Positions 1-7,938 of a stretch of 38,201 bases of DNA are shown one piece after another; position 1 is the stretch's first letter; each line of letters opens with the position of its first letter. The notes under the pieces are model-generated. The model searched no databases. It saw nothing but the letters and a program-made list of their open reading frames with translations, and was not told the origin of the DNA. A program made the position numbers and the translations under genes. This stretch comes from Chitinispirillaceae bacterium (GTDB lineage Bacteria; Fibrobacterota; Chitinivibrionia; Chitinivibrionales; Chitinispirillaceae): contig JAFGIN010000069.1 in assembly GCA_016929595.1 (NCBI GenBank), forward strand, positions 1 to 38,201, written 5' to 3'.

Positions 1-24
1 CCTTCCCCCGTTAACGGGGGAAGG
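1..24. repeat. Perfect GC-rich palindrome at window edge
   Basis: The 12-base half CCTTCCCCCGTT is followed directly by its exact reverse complement. A G-rich tail (GCCGAAGGCGGATGGGGG) follows at about 26-43. The very high GC content contrasts with the AT-rich surroundings. It resembles a dispersed REP-type intergenic palindrome, but no second copy occurs in this window, so the repeat status is inferred. It may continue beyond the left edge. Confidence 0.6.
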
Positions 25-395
25 TGCCGAAGGCGGATGGGGGAAAATCAGATCTATTCGCGATATACTATGTCGCTATGTATAAATAGAAACTAATATG
101 AAACAGATTCTTAATTTGAAAGGTAAGAATGAATATTCAAATAGATACCATCAGAAAATCTATGATAATTTCGTTAGCACACAATTAACCCGGAGTGATC
201 CAATTCTTTCAGATACTTTAAAACTCTTACTCCTGCCAGACTTCCCCAGCCCCCAGGGACACCTGATAAACGTAACAGGTGTCCTTTCTTTTTTTTCAAA
301 AAACAAGTATACATATACATATTATTTATAGTTAAGTTATGCTTAACACAATTTTTTTCATAAATTTACTATCATACCTTGCAAAAGGAGATACT
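25..395 (+). other. Leader region upstream of the PHP/GT4 gene
   Basis: No convincing gene is visible. The stretch holds the tail of the palindrome, a strong intrinsic terminator at 257-296, and then very AT-rich DNA (about 297-380) with an inverted pair GTTAAG/CTTAAC at about 331-347. It ends in the ribosome binding site AAAAGGAG at 383-390. A frame open across 98-331 runs through the terminator and is not credible as a gene. Confidence 0.5.
257..296 (+). terminator. Rho-independent terminator without an evident upstream gene
   Basis: The arms GGACACCTG (257-265) and CAGGTGTCC (276-284) pair perfectly over 9 bp around a 10-base loop. TTTCTTTTTTTT follows on the + strand. It ends some transcript that starts to its left, but no coding region is convincing there. 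The source could be a small RNA or a transcript from outside the window. Confidence 0.85.
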
Positions 396-2846
396 ATGGC
401 TAAAGTTGATCTACATGTACATTCATCCTTTTCCGAACGACCATCGGAATGGTTTCTTCAGCGTCTTGGGACACGTGAGTCCTATATAGATCCGGAAGAG
501 GTATACAGAAATGCCAAACGGGAAGGCATGGATTTCGTCACCATAACAGACCATAATACAATTGACGGTGTTCTTCGCTTACGAGATAAACACCCGGCAG
601 ATGTGTTCACTGGAGTAGAAACTACCACCTACTTCCCGGAAAATGGTACAAAAATTCATATTCTAGTCTGGGGGCTTGATGAAAACCAGTTCCGCCTTTT
701 AGACAGTGCGAGAAACAATATCTTTGAACTGCGTCAATTACTGTTATCAGAAGGTCTCATTCACGCTGTTGCACACCCGACTTTTGCAGTAAATGGGTTA
801 CTTACCTTTGAACAAACAGAACAACTATTTCTGATGTTTGACATTTTCGAGACTAACAACGGAAGTCGGGAGCGTCACAGCACCGATATCCTCACACAGG
901 TGTTTGATTCATTTATGCCAGATACGATCATTGCCTTATCGCAAAAACACAAAATCTCTCCTATAAATGCTAATTCATGGTGCAAGGGAAGAGTTGGCGG
1001 ATCTGATGATCACAGCGGACTTTTCATTGGTAAAACATATACTATTGCAGACGCTTTGACACCAGATGAATTCCTTGCAAGAATTCAGCAGAAGCAGACC
1101 AGAACTCAAGGCAGAAATAATGATTATCAGGGTCTTGCATTTGCCATATATAAGATTGCCTATGATTTTTCATGTTCAAAATCAAGATTCACCAACAGCT
1201 TTCTAGGTGCTATAAACTCCCTGATTTTTGATGAAAAAGCCTCAAACGTAAAAAACAACAGTATTCTTAACAAGATTAAGTTATCAAAATTTTCAAAATC
1301 AAATATTTTCAACACCACACTTTCCGACCTTGTCCAATCACTTCAGGAACATCGGTACAGTTCACCCGACCAGAAGCTCTCCATAATCAGTGCTGCCGTT
1401 ACAAAAGTATCAGATGAGATGATCAGGGATCTTTTTATCCGTCTGAGAAAGTCACTTCAGGAAGGCGATATTATTGAGTTTGTTAAAAGTGTCTCAGGTT
1501 TTTTACCGGGAATATTCCTTTCCATACCGTTTTTCTCTTCCCTGAATCTTTTAAACCAGTCAAGATCATTGCATGATCAGCTTACGTTTAATTTCATACC
1601 GCTTCAGGACCGAAAACGTAAAAAAATTCTGTGGTTCACCGATACTCTTCTTGAGTTAAACGGTGTAGGCGCAACATTGCAGGAACTCGGGCAAATTGCA
1701 TTTGAAAATAATCTCCAGCTCATGCTTGTTACCTGTCTTCCTCCTGTAAAGAAACGCCCTGAAAACAGTAAGCTCCCGCCCAACGTTATCGACCTCCCCT
1801 CTATTTATTCATATACACCTGAATTTTTTGATACGTATACACTGAGAGTCCCCTCACTTCTTGATTCAATACGAATTGTTTCGCAGGAAGCTCCTGATGA
1901 AATTTACATCTCAACTCCCGGACCGGTGGGATTACTGGGGATACTGGCATCAAAACTTCTTCATGTACCAGTAACAGCTGTCTATCATACTGATTTTACC
2001 AGCCAGTTTAAACAGATTATTGGTGATGATACCATGTGCAGTACTACAGAAGAATATGTCAACTGGTTTTATTCGCTTGCCGACCGTGTTGCTTCACCAA
2101 CCAGAGAATACTCAGAAATGCTGTGTAGACGTGGATATAACCCTGAAAAAATAAAACTGTTCAAACGTGGTATCAACCCGCGGATTTTTACCCCTGTAGG
2201 CTCAAGTGAATTTTTAAAAAAAAGGTTTGGTATTACCGATGGGATCACACTTCTGCACAGTGGACGAGTCAGCAAAGAAAAAAATCTTGATTTTCTTGCG
2301 GAGGTATACGCTGAAATCAACAAAAATATTACTTCTGTAAATCTAATTTTTGCAGGAGACGGTCCATATTTTGATATATATAGGAAAAAAATGCGTAAAT
2401 TCAAGCGGGTTTACTTTACAGGAAGAGTACCCCGGACCGAATTACCATCACTTTACGCATCATCGCAGCTGCTTGTCTTTCCCAGCATTACCGATACATT
2501 CGGTATGGTAGTTCTTGAAGCACAGGCGTGCGGTACTCCAGCACTTGTTTCCACTACCGGCGGTCCGCAGGAGATAATAATAAATGGCAAAACAGGTTTC
2601 GCAGCTAATGCTCTAAGCGTTCAGGACTGGTCATCAACTCTGCTGGGACTTTTTGAACTGATAAACTCCTATCCGCATATTTACCTTGAAATGCGTGCTG
2701 CATCACGTAAACATGCTATGAAAACGTATAGCTGGAGCGTAGTACTGGATGATATTTTTAATCCAGGCATTTATGATAACAAAGTACCAAAGAGCGGATA
2801 CAGCTTTAAAAATGATACGATTCCATTTTACCGTGATATGTTTTGA
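396..2846 (+). CDS. PHP-domain phosphoesterase fused to GT4 glycosyltransferase
   Basis: The product is 816 aa. The N-terminal third is a PHP metal-dependent phosphoesterase domain: HVHS at residues 7-10, TDHN at 51-54, HAVAHP further on and GGSDDHSG near 200, all expected metal ligands. A linker of about 200 residues has no recognised motif. From about residue 407 there is a GT-B fold group-1 glycosyltransferase: a glycine-rich NGVGAT start, LLHSGRVSKEKN, FAGDGPY and the donor-site motif TDTFGMVVLEA, a D-x7-E variant of the usual E-x7-E. The start is the ATG after AAAAGGAG with a 5-base spacer; a longer frame from 339 lacks such a site. There is no signal peptide, so it is cytosolic and probably makes a glycolipid or surface glycan from a nucleotide sugar. 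The substrate is unknown. The 3' end overlaps the convergent reductase gene by 19 bases. Confidence 0.9.
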   Translation: MAKVDLHVHSSFSERPSEWFLQRLGTRESYIDPEEVYRNAKREGMDFVTITDHNTIDGVLRLRDKHPADVFTGVETTTYFPENGTKIHILVWGLDENQFRLLDSARNNIFELRQLLLSEGLIHAVAHPTFAVNGLLTFEQTEQLFLMFDIFETNNGSRERHSTDILTQVFDSFMPDTIIALSQKHKISPINANSWCKGRVGGSDDHSGLFIGKTYTIADALTPDEFLARIQQKQTRTQGRNNDYQGLAFAIYKIAYDFSCSKSRFTNSFLGAINSLIFDEKASNVKNNSILNKIKLSKFSKSNIFNTTLSDLVQSLQEHRYSSPDQKLSIISAAVTKVSDEMIRDLFIRLRKSLQEGDIIEFVKSVSGFLPGIFLSIPFFSSLNLLNQSRSLHDQLTFNFIPLQDRKRKKILWFTDTLLELNGVGATLQELGQIAFENNLQLMLVTCLPPVKKRPENSKLPPNVIDLPSIYSYTPEFFDTYTLRVPSLLDSIRIVSQEAPDEIYISTPGPVGLLGILASKLLHVPVTAVYHTDFTSQFKQIIGDDTMCSTTEEYVNWFYSLADRVASPTREYSEMLCRRGYNPEKIKLFKRGINPRIFTPVGSSEFLKKRFGITDGITLLHSGRVSKEKNLDFLAEVYAEINKNITSVNLIFAGDGPYFDIYRKKMRKFKRVYFTGRVPRTELPSLYASSQLLVFPSITDTFGMVVLEAQACGTPALVSTTGGPQEIIINGKTGFAANALSVQDWSSTLLGLFELINSYPHIYLEMRAASRKHAMKTYSWSVVLDDIFNPGIYDNKVPKSGYSFKNDTIPFYRDMF

Positions 2847-3706
2847 AGCCCTTTTAATTCATCACTGAACATCCCCGGTGAAAACCCGATAGAAAAGGCT
2901 TTTGAACTGTCCATCGACACATTAAGAGGACGGGGAGCTGACATTTTAACCCCGCTTTGTTTACAAGCCTGTATGCAGCCATTATCCAGCCCCGCTGCCT
3001 CAGCCAGTTTCATCCCCATCTCATATCGTGACAAAACTTCTCTACCGCCAAGATGTATAACACCGCTCACCTTTTCTGCTGCAAGCAAAAGACCACAAGC
3101 AGCATCCCGTGCGGAAACTGGTGTCCTCATTTCATCGATAAACAATTTAAGAGCAGTACCGTTCCTTACCATTTCCAACCAGGGGATGATAAAACTTGTT
3201 GCACCCTCAGGTGCATCACCGTACATCAAAGGCATTCTGCAGACAGCAGCATCAGGACATTCTTGCATGATCAACTGTTCGGCATCCGCTTTCTGTTTGC
3301 CGTAAATATTAACAGGTGATACAGGGGAATTCTCACTGTAAGGTGCTTCTTCTCCACTGAAAACCTGATCACTTGATGTAAACACGAACTTTACATCACG
3401 CTGATGGCAGATCCTGGCAAGCGCTCCGGACACATCAACATTAATACCTCTTGATGCTACTGGCTCCTTCTGGCACTGATTGGGCGCAGAAATCGCGGCA
3501 GTATGAATAATAATTGACGGTCCAATTCCGGATATGATCTGGTCAAGTTTTTTCGTATCGGTTATATTGCACTGTATATAATCTACACCTGGTACTGAGC
3601 AGTTGTGTGAATTGTACAACCCTGTGACCATATAGTTCTTTGTTGCAATCCTGCAACAGTTCCAACCGAGAAAACCTGATGCGCCGGTAATAAGCAGTTT
3701 TTTCAT
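2828..3706 (-). CDS. RmlD-like NAD(P)-dependent SDR sugar reductase
   Basis: The product is 292 aa of the extended SDR family, closest in layout to dTDP-4-dehydrorhamnose reductase. The N-terminal Rossmann motif GASGFLG occupies residues 8-14. FTSSDQVFSGE and the active-site YGKQK (Y-x3-K) follow, then an RMPLMYGD segment typical of RmlD. It probably reduces a nucleotide-linked 4-keto sugar. It starts 38 bases after the end of pdhC and is probably the last gene of that operon, although a link with pyruvate oxidation is not obvious. No other dTDP-rhamnose genes are nearby, so the exact substrate is open. Its stop overlaps the end of the opposing PHP/GT4 gene by 19 bases, and both genes may concern surface sugars. 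Confidence 0.85.
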   Translation of the reverse strand: MKKLLITGASGFLGWNCCRIATKNYMVTGLYNSHNCSVPGVDYIQCNITDTKKLDQIISGIGPSIIIHTAAISAPNQCQKEPVASRGINVDVSGALARICHQRDVKFVFTSSDQVFSGEEAPYSENSPVSPVNIYGKQKADAEQLIMQECPDAAVCRMPLMYGDAPEGATSFIIPWLEMVRNGTALKLFIDEMRTPVSARDAACGLLLAAEKVSGVIHLGGREVLSRYEMGMKLAEAAGLDNGCIQACKQSGVKMSAPRPLNVSMDSSKAFSIGFSPGMFSDELKGLQNISR

Positions 3707-3744
3707 GTTTCAAAAATATATCAAAAACCATGTATGTACAAATC

Positions 3745-4971
3745 CTACAGCAGAACAGCCATAGGATCTTCCATACACGTTTTCAGATCTGCAGCAAAGA
3801 GTGCCGCTACCGCACCATCGATAACCCGGTGATCACACGAAAGAGTCAGAAGCATGGTGCTTCTGGCCATTTCTTCATCATTTTCATCAAAAACGACCTC
3901 TTTAAATATTTCTCCAACTGCAAGTATAGCCGAGGCCGGCGGATTTATTATTGCAGTAAATTGACGTATTCCATAGGAGCCCAGATTGCTGATGGTGAAC
4001 GAGCATCCGGTATACTCCTCAGGAAGAAGTTTATTACCCCTTGCTTTTGTCACCAGTTCCTTTAATTCAATGTCGATCGCCAGTATACCCTTTGATTCAC
4101 AATTTCTTATTACCGGTGTTATCAGGCCGTCTTTCTGTGCTACTGCGATAGCAATATCCACTGAACCATACTGCACAATAGAATCACCATTCCAGCTCGA
4201 CAACATCGCCGGATGTTTACGCAGCACCTCTGCAAGGAGCTTGATCAGGAATGCATTCATCGATATTTTTGACTCCCGATGAGCATTTACCTTTTTCCTG
4301 GCATCCAAAAGGGTATCAACCCCCACCGAAACAGTCATATAATAATGTGGTGCAGTAAACATCGATTCAGAAAGCCTTCTGGCGATTGCTTTGCGTTTTT
4401 CAGTTAAGGGAATTTTTCTGGATTCCCCCCCCCCAGCAATCAATGCCGGCGCAAGCGACGACACAGGGGTTGATTTTTGTTCAATAGCCTGTTCAACATC
4501 ATTCTTTACAATACGTCCTTGCGGACCACTGCCTTCAATTCTGTTCAAATCAACACCATTGCGTGTTGCTATTTCACGAGCAAGAGGTGAAACTTTTATA
4601 CGCCTGCCGTCCTGCCTCTGTTCATGAGGCATTTCATACTCTCCCTCTTTTTTCTTGACAGGTTCTGAAACGTTCTTCTCTTTTTCCCGTTTTGATGCCA
4701 CTGGTTTTGTAAGCAATGAAGTAACATCCTCTCCATCTTTGCCAGCAATAGCAATCAAATCACCTACTTTTACACTGCTTCCCTCTTGCGCAACTATTTT
4801 AATTAATTTCCCCTCAACAGTTGACTCATAATCCATGGTTGCTTTGTCAGTTTCGACCTCACAAAGTACATCACCGCTGCTCACGTTATCACCTTCATGT
4901 TTATTCCAATGCGCTATAGTCCCGGTTTCCATCGTCGGAGAGAGCGCAAGCATGAGAATTTTATCAGCCAT
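3745..4971 (-). CDS. pdhC: Pyruvate dehydrogenase E2, dihydrolipoamide acetyltransferase
   Basis: The product is 408 aa. It has one lipoyl domain (residues 1-78, lipoyl lysine K43 in ETDKATMD), a Pro/Lys/Glu-rich linker, and a peripheral subunit-binding domain (VSPLAREIATRNGVDL to GRIVKNDV). After a second linker comes the catalytic CoA acyltransferase domain, ending in the active-site motif DHRVIDGA. It moves acetyl groups from E1 to CoA and forms the core of the complex. The ATG at 4971 is chosen because AAGGAG lies 6 bases upstream; a longer in-frame start would run into pdhB. It starts 13 bases after the pdhB stop. A run of ten G on the coding strand (4425-4434) encodes Gly-Gly-Gly in the second linker. 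The length is normal for a one-lipoyl bacterial E2. A branched-chain or acetoin E2 cannot be fully excluded. Confidence 0.93.
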   Translation of the reverse strand: MADKILMLALSPTMETGTIAHWNKHEGDNVSSGDVLCEVETDKATMDYESTVEGKLIKIVAQEGSSVKVGDLIAIAGKDGEDVTSLLTKPVASKREKEKNVSEPVKKKEGEYEMPHEQRQDGRRIKVSPLAREIATRNGVDLNRIEGSGPQGRIVKNDVEQAIEQKSTPVSSLAPALIAGGGESRKIPLTEKRKAIARRLSESMFTAPHYYMTVSVGVDTLLDARKKVNAHRESKISMNAFLIKLLAEVLRKHPAMLSSWNGDSIVQYGSVDIAIAVAQKDGLITPVIRNCESKGILAIDIELKELVTKARGNKLLPEEYTGCSFTISNLGSYGIRQFTAIINPPASAILAVGEIFKEVVFDENDEEMARSTMLLTLSCDHRVIDGAVAALFAADLKTCMEDPMAVLL

Positions 4972-4984
4972 TGTTTTCTCCTTA

Positions 4985-5965
4985 TTACATCGTATATGTT
5001 GCCCGCTTAACCGCATCGATCACTTTTTTAACCGATGGTTGAGCGGAGAGTTCTAGGTGATGATTATAGGGCATGGGTACATCTTCCAAAGTCACAAGCT
5101 CAACAGGTGCATCAAGATAGTCAAAACAGTTTCTGGAAATGAGCCAGGCAACATGTGAGCCCACACTTGCGTACGGCCATGCTTCATCAACAACCACACA
5201 CCTGTTTGTTTTTCGTACAGATTGATATATGGTTTCTTCGTCAAGAGGACGTAAACTTCTTAAATCAATCACTTCCGCCTCTATACCATCTTTTTCCAGC
5301 AGATCGGCAGCTTCAAGTATCATTTTGACCGGTTTTGAAAAACCAGCAATAGTAACGCTTTTTCCAGTTTTTTTTATATCTGCTTTACCAAAAGGTATGA
5401 GGTGCTCCGTCTCAGGCACCTCTCCCTTCCACCCGTACATAAGTTCAGCTTCAAGGAAAATAACCGGATTATCATCACGTATAGCAGTCTTGAGCATCCC
5501 TTTGGCATCGGCTGGAGTTGACGGAGCCATAACTTTCAATCCCGGACAATGACAATAGAGCGACTGAAGAGCCTGGGAATGTTGCGATCCGAGAAATTCC
5601 GCGGGTCCATTGGGCCCCCTGAAAACAATCGGAACGTTTAACTGACCTCCCGACATATACAGCATCTTGGCTGCGTTATTATACACCTGGTCGACTGCCT
5701 GCAGTGAAAAATTTAATGTCATCCATTCCACTACAGGACGTAAACCAGCCAATGCAGCTCCAACTCCTAACCCGGTAAAACCCTCCTCGGAAATCGGAGT
5801 ATCAATAACCCTGAGCGATCCATACTTCTCCAGTAACCCCTGACTTACCTTGTACGCCCCGTTATATTGAGCTACCTCTTCACCAAGAAGAATAACTTTT
5901 TCATCACGGGCCATCTCTTCATCAAGTGCCTGCCTCAAAGCTTCGCGAAATGTTATGACTGCCAT
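4985..5965 (-). CDS. pdhB: Pyruvate dehydrogenase E1 component, beta subunit
   Basis: The product is 326 aa, the usual length for the beta chain of an alpha2-beta2 thiamine-diphosphate dehydrogenase. Recognisable segments are ITFREALRQALDEEM, the active-site region LLGEEVAQYNGAYKV, PISEEGFTGLGVGAA, and the C-terminal transketolase part with AWPYASVGSHVA and EDVPMPYNHHLE. With the alpha subunit it decarboxylates pyruvate and reductively acetylates the E2 lipoyl group. The ATG at 5965 follows GAGGG; a frame open to 6067 would overlap pdhA and is not used. The gene lies 23 bases after pdhA and 13 before pdhC, so the three subunits should be made from one transcript. Confidence 0.93.
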   Translation of the reverse strand: MAVITFREALRQALDEEMARDEKVILLGEEVAQYNGAYKVSQGLLEKYGSLRVIDTPISEEGFTGLGVGAALAGLRPVVEWMTLNFSLQAVDQVYNNAAKMLYMSGGQLNVPIVFRGPNGPAEFLGSQHSQALQSLYCHCPGLKVMAPSTPADAKGMLKTAIRDDNPVIFLEAELMYGWKGEVPETEHLIPFGKADIKKTGKSVTIAGFSKPVKMILEAADLLEKDGIEAEVIDLRSLRPLDEETIYQSVRKTNRCVVVDEAWPYASVGSHVAWLISRNCFDYLDAPVELVTLEDVPMPYNHHLELSAQPSVKKVIDAVKRATYTM

Positions 5966-5988
5966 AGAACCCTCACTTGTGAATGAAA

Positions 5989-6969
5989 TCAGACAAGTAC
6001 ATCCTGATAGAGCATCTCTAAAACCGGCTCCGGACTCTCTTCTGCAAATGTAACAGCATCCTTGCACTGTGCCTTGATTGTGCTATCGATTGTTTCATAT
6101 TCCTGTTCACTGAGAAACCCTGCATCTACCATTTTTGATTTCAGAATAATAATCGGATCCTGTATCCGGTAACTTTCCAGTTCCTGACGAGTCCGATACT
6201 TTGCCGGATCACTCATTGAATGCCCTTTGTAACGATAGGTTTTAATTTCAAGAAAACCGGGTAATTTCTCTTTACGTATCCTCGCAACCTCTTCAGATAC
6301 CACTTCATATACCGTAAGGACATCCATTCCGTTTACCTGCTTACCCTCAATACCGTATGATGCACCCATAATAGTAAAGTCTTCAACAGCACTCACTCTT
6401 CTGAAATCGGTCCCCATACCGTACTGATTATTTTCACAAATGTAGAGTACTGGAAGGTTCCAGATCTTTGCCATGTTCAGCGACTCATGAAACGTCCCCT
6501 GATGAATCGCACCATCACCAAAGAAACACAACACAACACCATTGCTTTTACTGTTTCTAATCGCAAGCGCACTGCCTGCAGCAAGGGGAATATGAGCGCC
6601 AACAATACCGTTACCACCCATGAAGTGCTTTGACTTATCGAAAAAGTGCATCGATCCACCTTTACCTTTACTGCAACCGGTTGCCTTACCAAAAAGCTCA
6701 GCCATCAGGCTGTTAATATCCATTCCGCAGGCAATTGCCAACCCATGGTCCCGATATGCAGTGTAGATATAATCTGTTGAAAGGTCCACCGCTTCAACCG
6801 CTCCTACACCCGTGGCTTCCTGCCCTATATACAAATGACAAAATCCACCTATTTTCTGAAGCCCGTACATCTGCGCCGCCAGCTCTTCAAACCTGCGGAT
6901 GAGAATCATCTTTTTAAGTAAGTTAAGCATAAATTCTTTCGGATACTTTTCATTACTCCTATCTATCAT
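5989..6969 (-). CDS. pdhA: Pyruvate dehydrogenase E1 component, alpha subunit
   Basis: The product is 326 aa. It carries the thiamine-diphosphate motif from GDGAIHQGTFHES to NNQYG, the early signature RRFEELAAQMYG, and the YRYKGHSMSDPAKYRT loop equivalent to the phosphorylation loop of E1-alpha. It binds thiamine diphosphate together with the beta subunit and decarboxylates the 2-oxoacid. GGAGGA lies just upstream of the ATG. The ATG overlaps the stop of the preceding flavin-type gene in an ATGA arrangement (6966-6969), pointing to translational coupling. Pyruvate is the expected substrate by gene order alpha-beta-E2. Acetoin dehydrogenase has the same layout and is the main alternative. No E3 gene is present in this window. 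Confidence 0.92.
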   Translation of the reverse strand: MIDRSNEKYPKEFMLNLLKKMILIRRFEELAAQMYGLQKIGGFCHLYIGQEATGVGAVEAVDLSTDYIYTAYRDHGLAIACGMDINSLMAELFGKATGCSKGKGGSMHFFDKSKHFMGGNGIVGAHIPLAAGSALAIRNSKSNGVVLCFFGDGAIHQGTFHESLNMAKIWNLPVLYICENNQYGMGTDFRRVSAVEDFTIMGASYGIEGKQVNGMDVLTVYEVVSEEVARIRKEKLPGFLEIKTYRYKGHSMSDPAKYRTRQELESYRIQDPIIILKSKMVDAGFLSEQEYETIDSTIKAQCKDAVTFAEESPEPVLEMLYQDVLV

Positions 6970-7418
6970 GACTCCTCCAATCCAAACCGGACATTTTCTA
7001 TCGAACCGTTTAAAGGATGGTAAAAACGCGCATTCTCTATCAGAAATTCCAGAACGACAAGATCACGCTTTCCATGTTTAAGGTTCCAGAAAGCATGCAG
7101 GTGCTTCCCTACACACTCGAGAGTCTCTGCGAGAATTGATGGTGCAGTTATGATATTTACTTTCCCATAAACAGTTATGACCTTATCAAGAGACACCGTC
7201 TGGAACATCATCGTGGCGAACGGATTTTCTGTTAACTGTTTAACTTTAGAAAAATGAGATTCACTGACTATGTAGATCGCATCGAAGCGTTCCCGCACAC
7301 AACCAGGTGTTACCCAACGCATGTCGGGGTGTCCGTTGTGATCTACCGTTGCAAGAACTGCTGCTCTGGAGTTTTCAATACAATCCAGAATAATCTCCAT
7401 CACTTTATTTTTCGTCAT
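6966..7418 (-). CDS. Pyridoxamine-phosphate-oxidase-like flavin split-barrel protein
   Basis: The product is 150 aa and fits the small PPOX-like/general stress protein 26 group. The pattern AAVLATVDHNGHPDMRWVTPG followed by IYIVSES, KVKQLTENPFATMMF and a VYGKVNI strand is characteristic of the FMN-binding split barrel. The family binds FMN, F420 or heme, and the role in this organism is unknown. The start at 7418 follows GGGAGGG with a short spacer; an upstream extension would translate the GAAGGGTGA-type repeats and is rejected. The stop overlaps the pdhA ATG by 4 bases, making this the first gene of the PDH operon. A redox or flavin-linked role beside PDH is possible but only inferred from position. 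Confidence 0.85.
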   Translation of the reverse strand: MTKNKVMEIILDCIENSRAAVLATVDHNGHPDMRWVTPGCVRERFDAIYIVSESHFSKVKQLTENPFATMMFQTVSLDKVITVYGKVNIITAPSILAETLECVGKHLHAFWNLKHGKRDLVVLEFLIENARFYHPLNGSIENVRFGLEES

Positions 7419-7485
7419 TATACCCTCCCTTGTGGGAACTGTAATGTATACAGGAGTTGTAGAAGAAGCAAAGAGTGTGCCTTTT

Positions 7486-7585
7486 GAAGGATGAAGGAGG
7501 AAGAGTGAAGGGTGAAGGGTGAAGAGTGTGAACAACTTTGGTTTTTCTTCATTTCACACTTCACACTTCTCACTTCAAACTTCAA
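7486..7585. repeat. Mirrored heptad repeats in the PDH operon leader
   Basis: On the + strand, 7486-7533 is a run of degenerate 7-base units such as GAAGGRT, GAAGAGT and GAAGGGT. After a spacer, 7547-7585 carries the complementary type (CTTCATTTCACACTTCACAC and onward). The two arms can pair imperfectly into a long hairpin. They lie directly upstream of the PPOX/pdhABC operon and would be in its 5' leader if transcription starts farther upstream. They could instead be a spreading short-repeat family. Confidence 0.7.
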
Positions 7586-7654
7586 CGTGACAGCGAATAC
7601 TATCCGGCATTTAACTGACTATCGATAAAACTTGGGACAGAAAAAGGATGTAAT

Positions 7655-7768
7655 ATGTCGGGGGGAGGAGAATCGGAAGTGGATCAATTCTCAATTACTG
7701 CACTTTTCGATACCGATACCGAAATGAAAACCTGTGCATTGTATCATGGGATAATTAATATATTTTGA
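7655..7768 (+). CDS. Possible 37-aa small protein
   Basis: ATG follows AAAGGA with a 6-base spacer. The frame runs 37 codons to TGA and starts MSGGGESEVDQFSITALFD. An imperfect hairpin follows (GCGTGAAATTT at about 7770 against AATTTTCACCCACGC near 7825) and could end the transcript. No family is recognised. It lies alone in a 520-base gap between genes on the other strand, so the frame may be chance. Confidence 0.25.
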   Translation: MSGGGESEVDQFSITALFDTDTEMKTCALYHGIINIF

Positions 7769-7884
7769 AGCGTGAAATTTAAAATAAAAAAACACATCTG
7801 TCTTCTAATTTTCACCCACGCCCCCCTTCATTCTTCTTTTCTGGAGAGAGTGCGGAAATGTATTGATATACTGATATGTTCAGA
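7769..7884. other. Rest of the PPOX-ferredoxin intergenic gap
   Basis: Together with 7586-7654 this completes the roughly 520-base gap between the PDH operon start and the ferredoxin. Apart from the mirrored repeats, the candidate small frame, the imperfect hairpin at about 7770-7830 and the ferredoxin terminator, nothing else is seen. Confidence 0.4.
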
Positions 7885-7922
7885 AAAGATATCGGCCTTC
7901 TGTAAAAAACAAAAGGCCGATA
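7885..7922 (-). terminator. Terminator of the ferredoxin gene
   Basis: Arms TATCGGCCTT (7890-7899) and AAGGCCGATA (7913-7922) pair perfectly over 10 bp. On the minus strand the stem is followed by TCTTTT, a short T tract. It sits 16 bases past the ferredoxin stop, so the ferredoxin is probably the end of its transcript. Confidence 0.75.
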
Positions 7923-7938
7923 AACTAGATGATGTCAC

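Noticed and set aside
98-331. Open frame of 77 codons on the + strand
   Set aside because: It runs straight through a strong terminator, has no good ribosome binding site and matches no family.
7486-7585. CRISPR array
   Set aside because: The units are 7-base degenerate repeats without spacers of constant length, and no cas gene is nearby. No CRISPR array was seen anywhere in the window.
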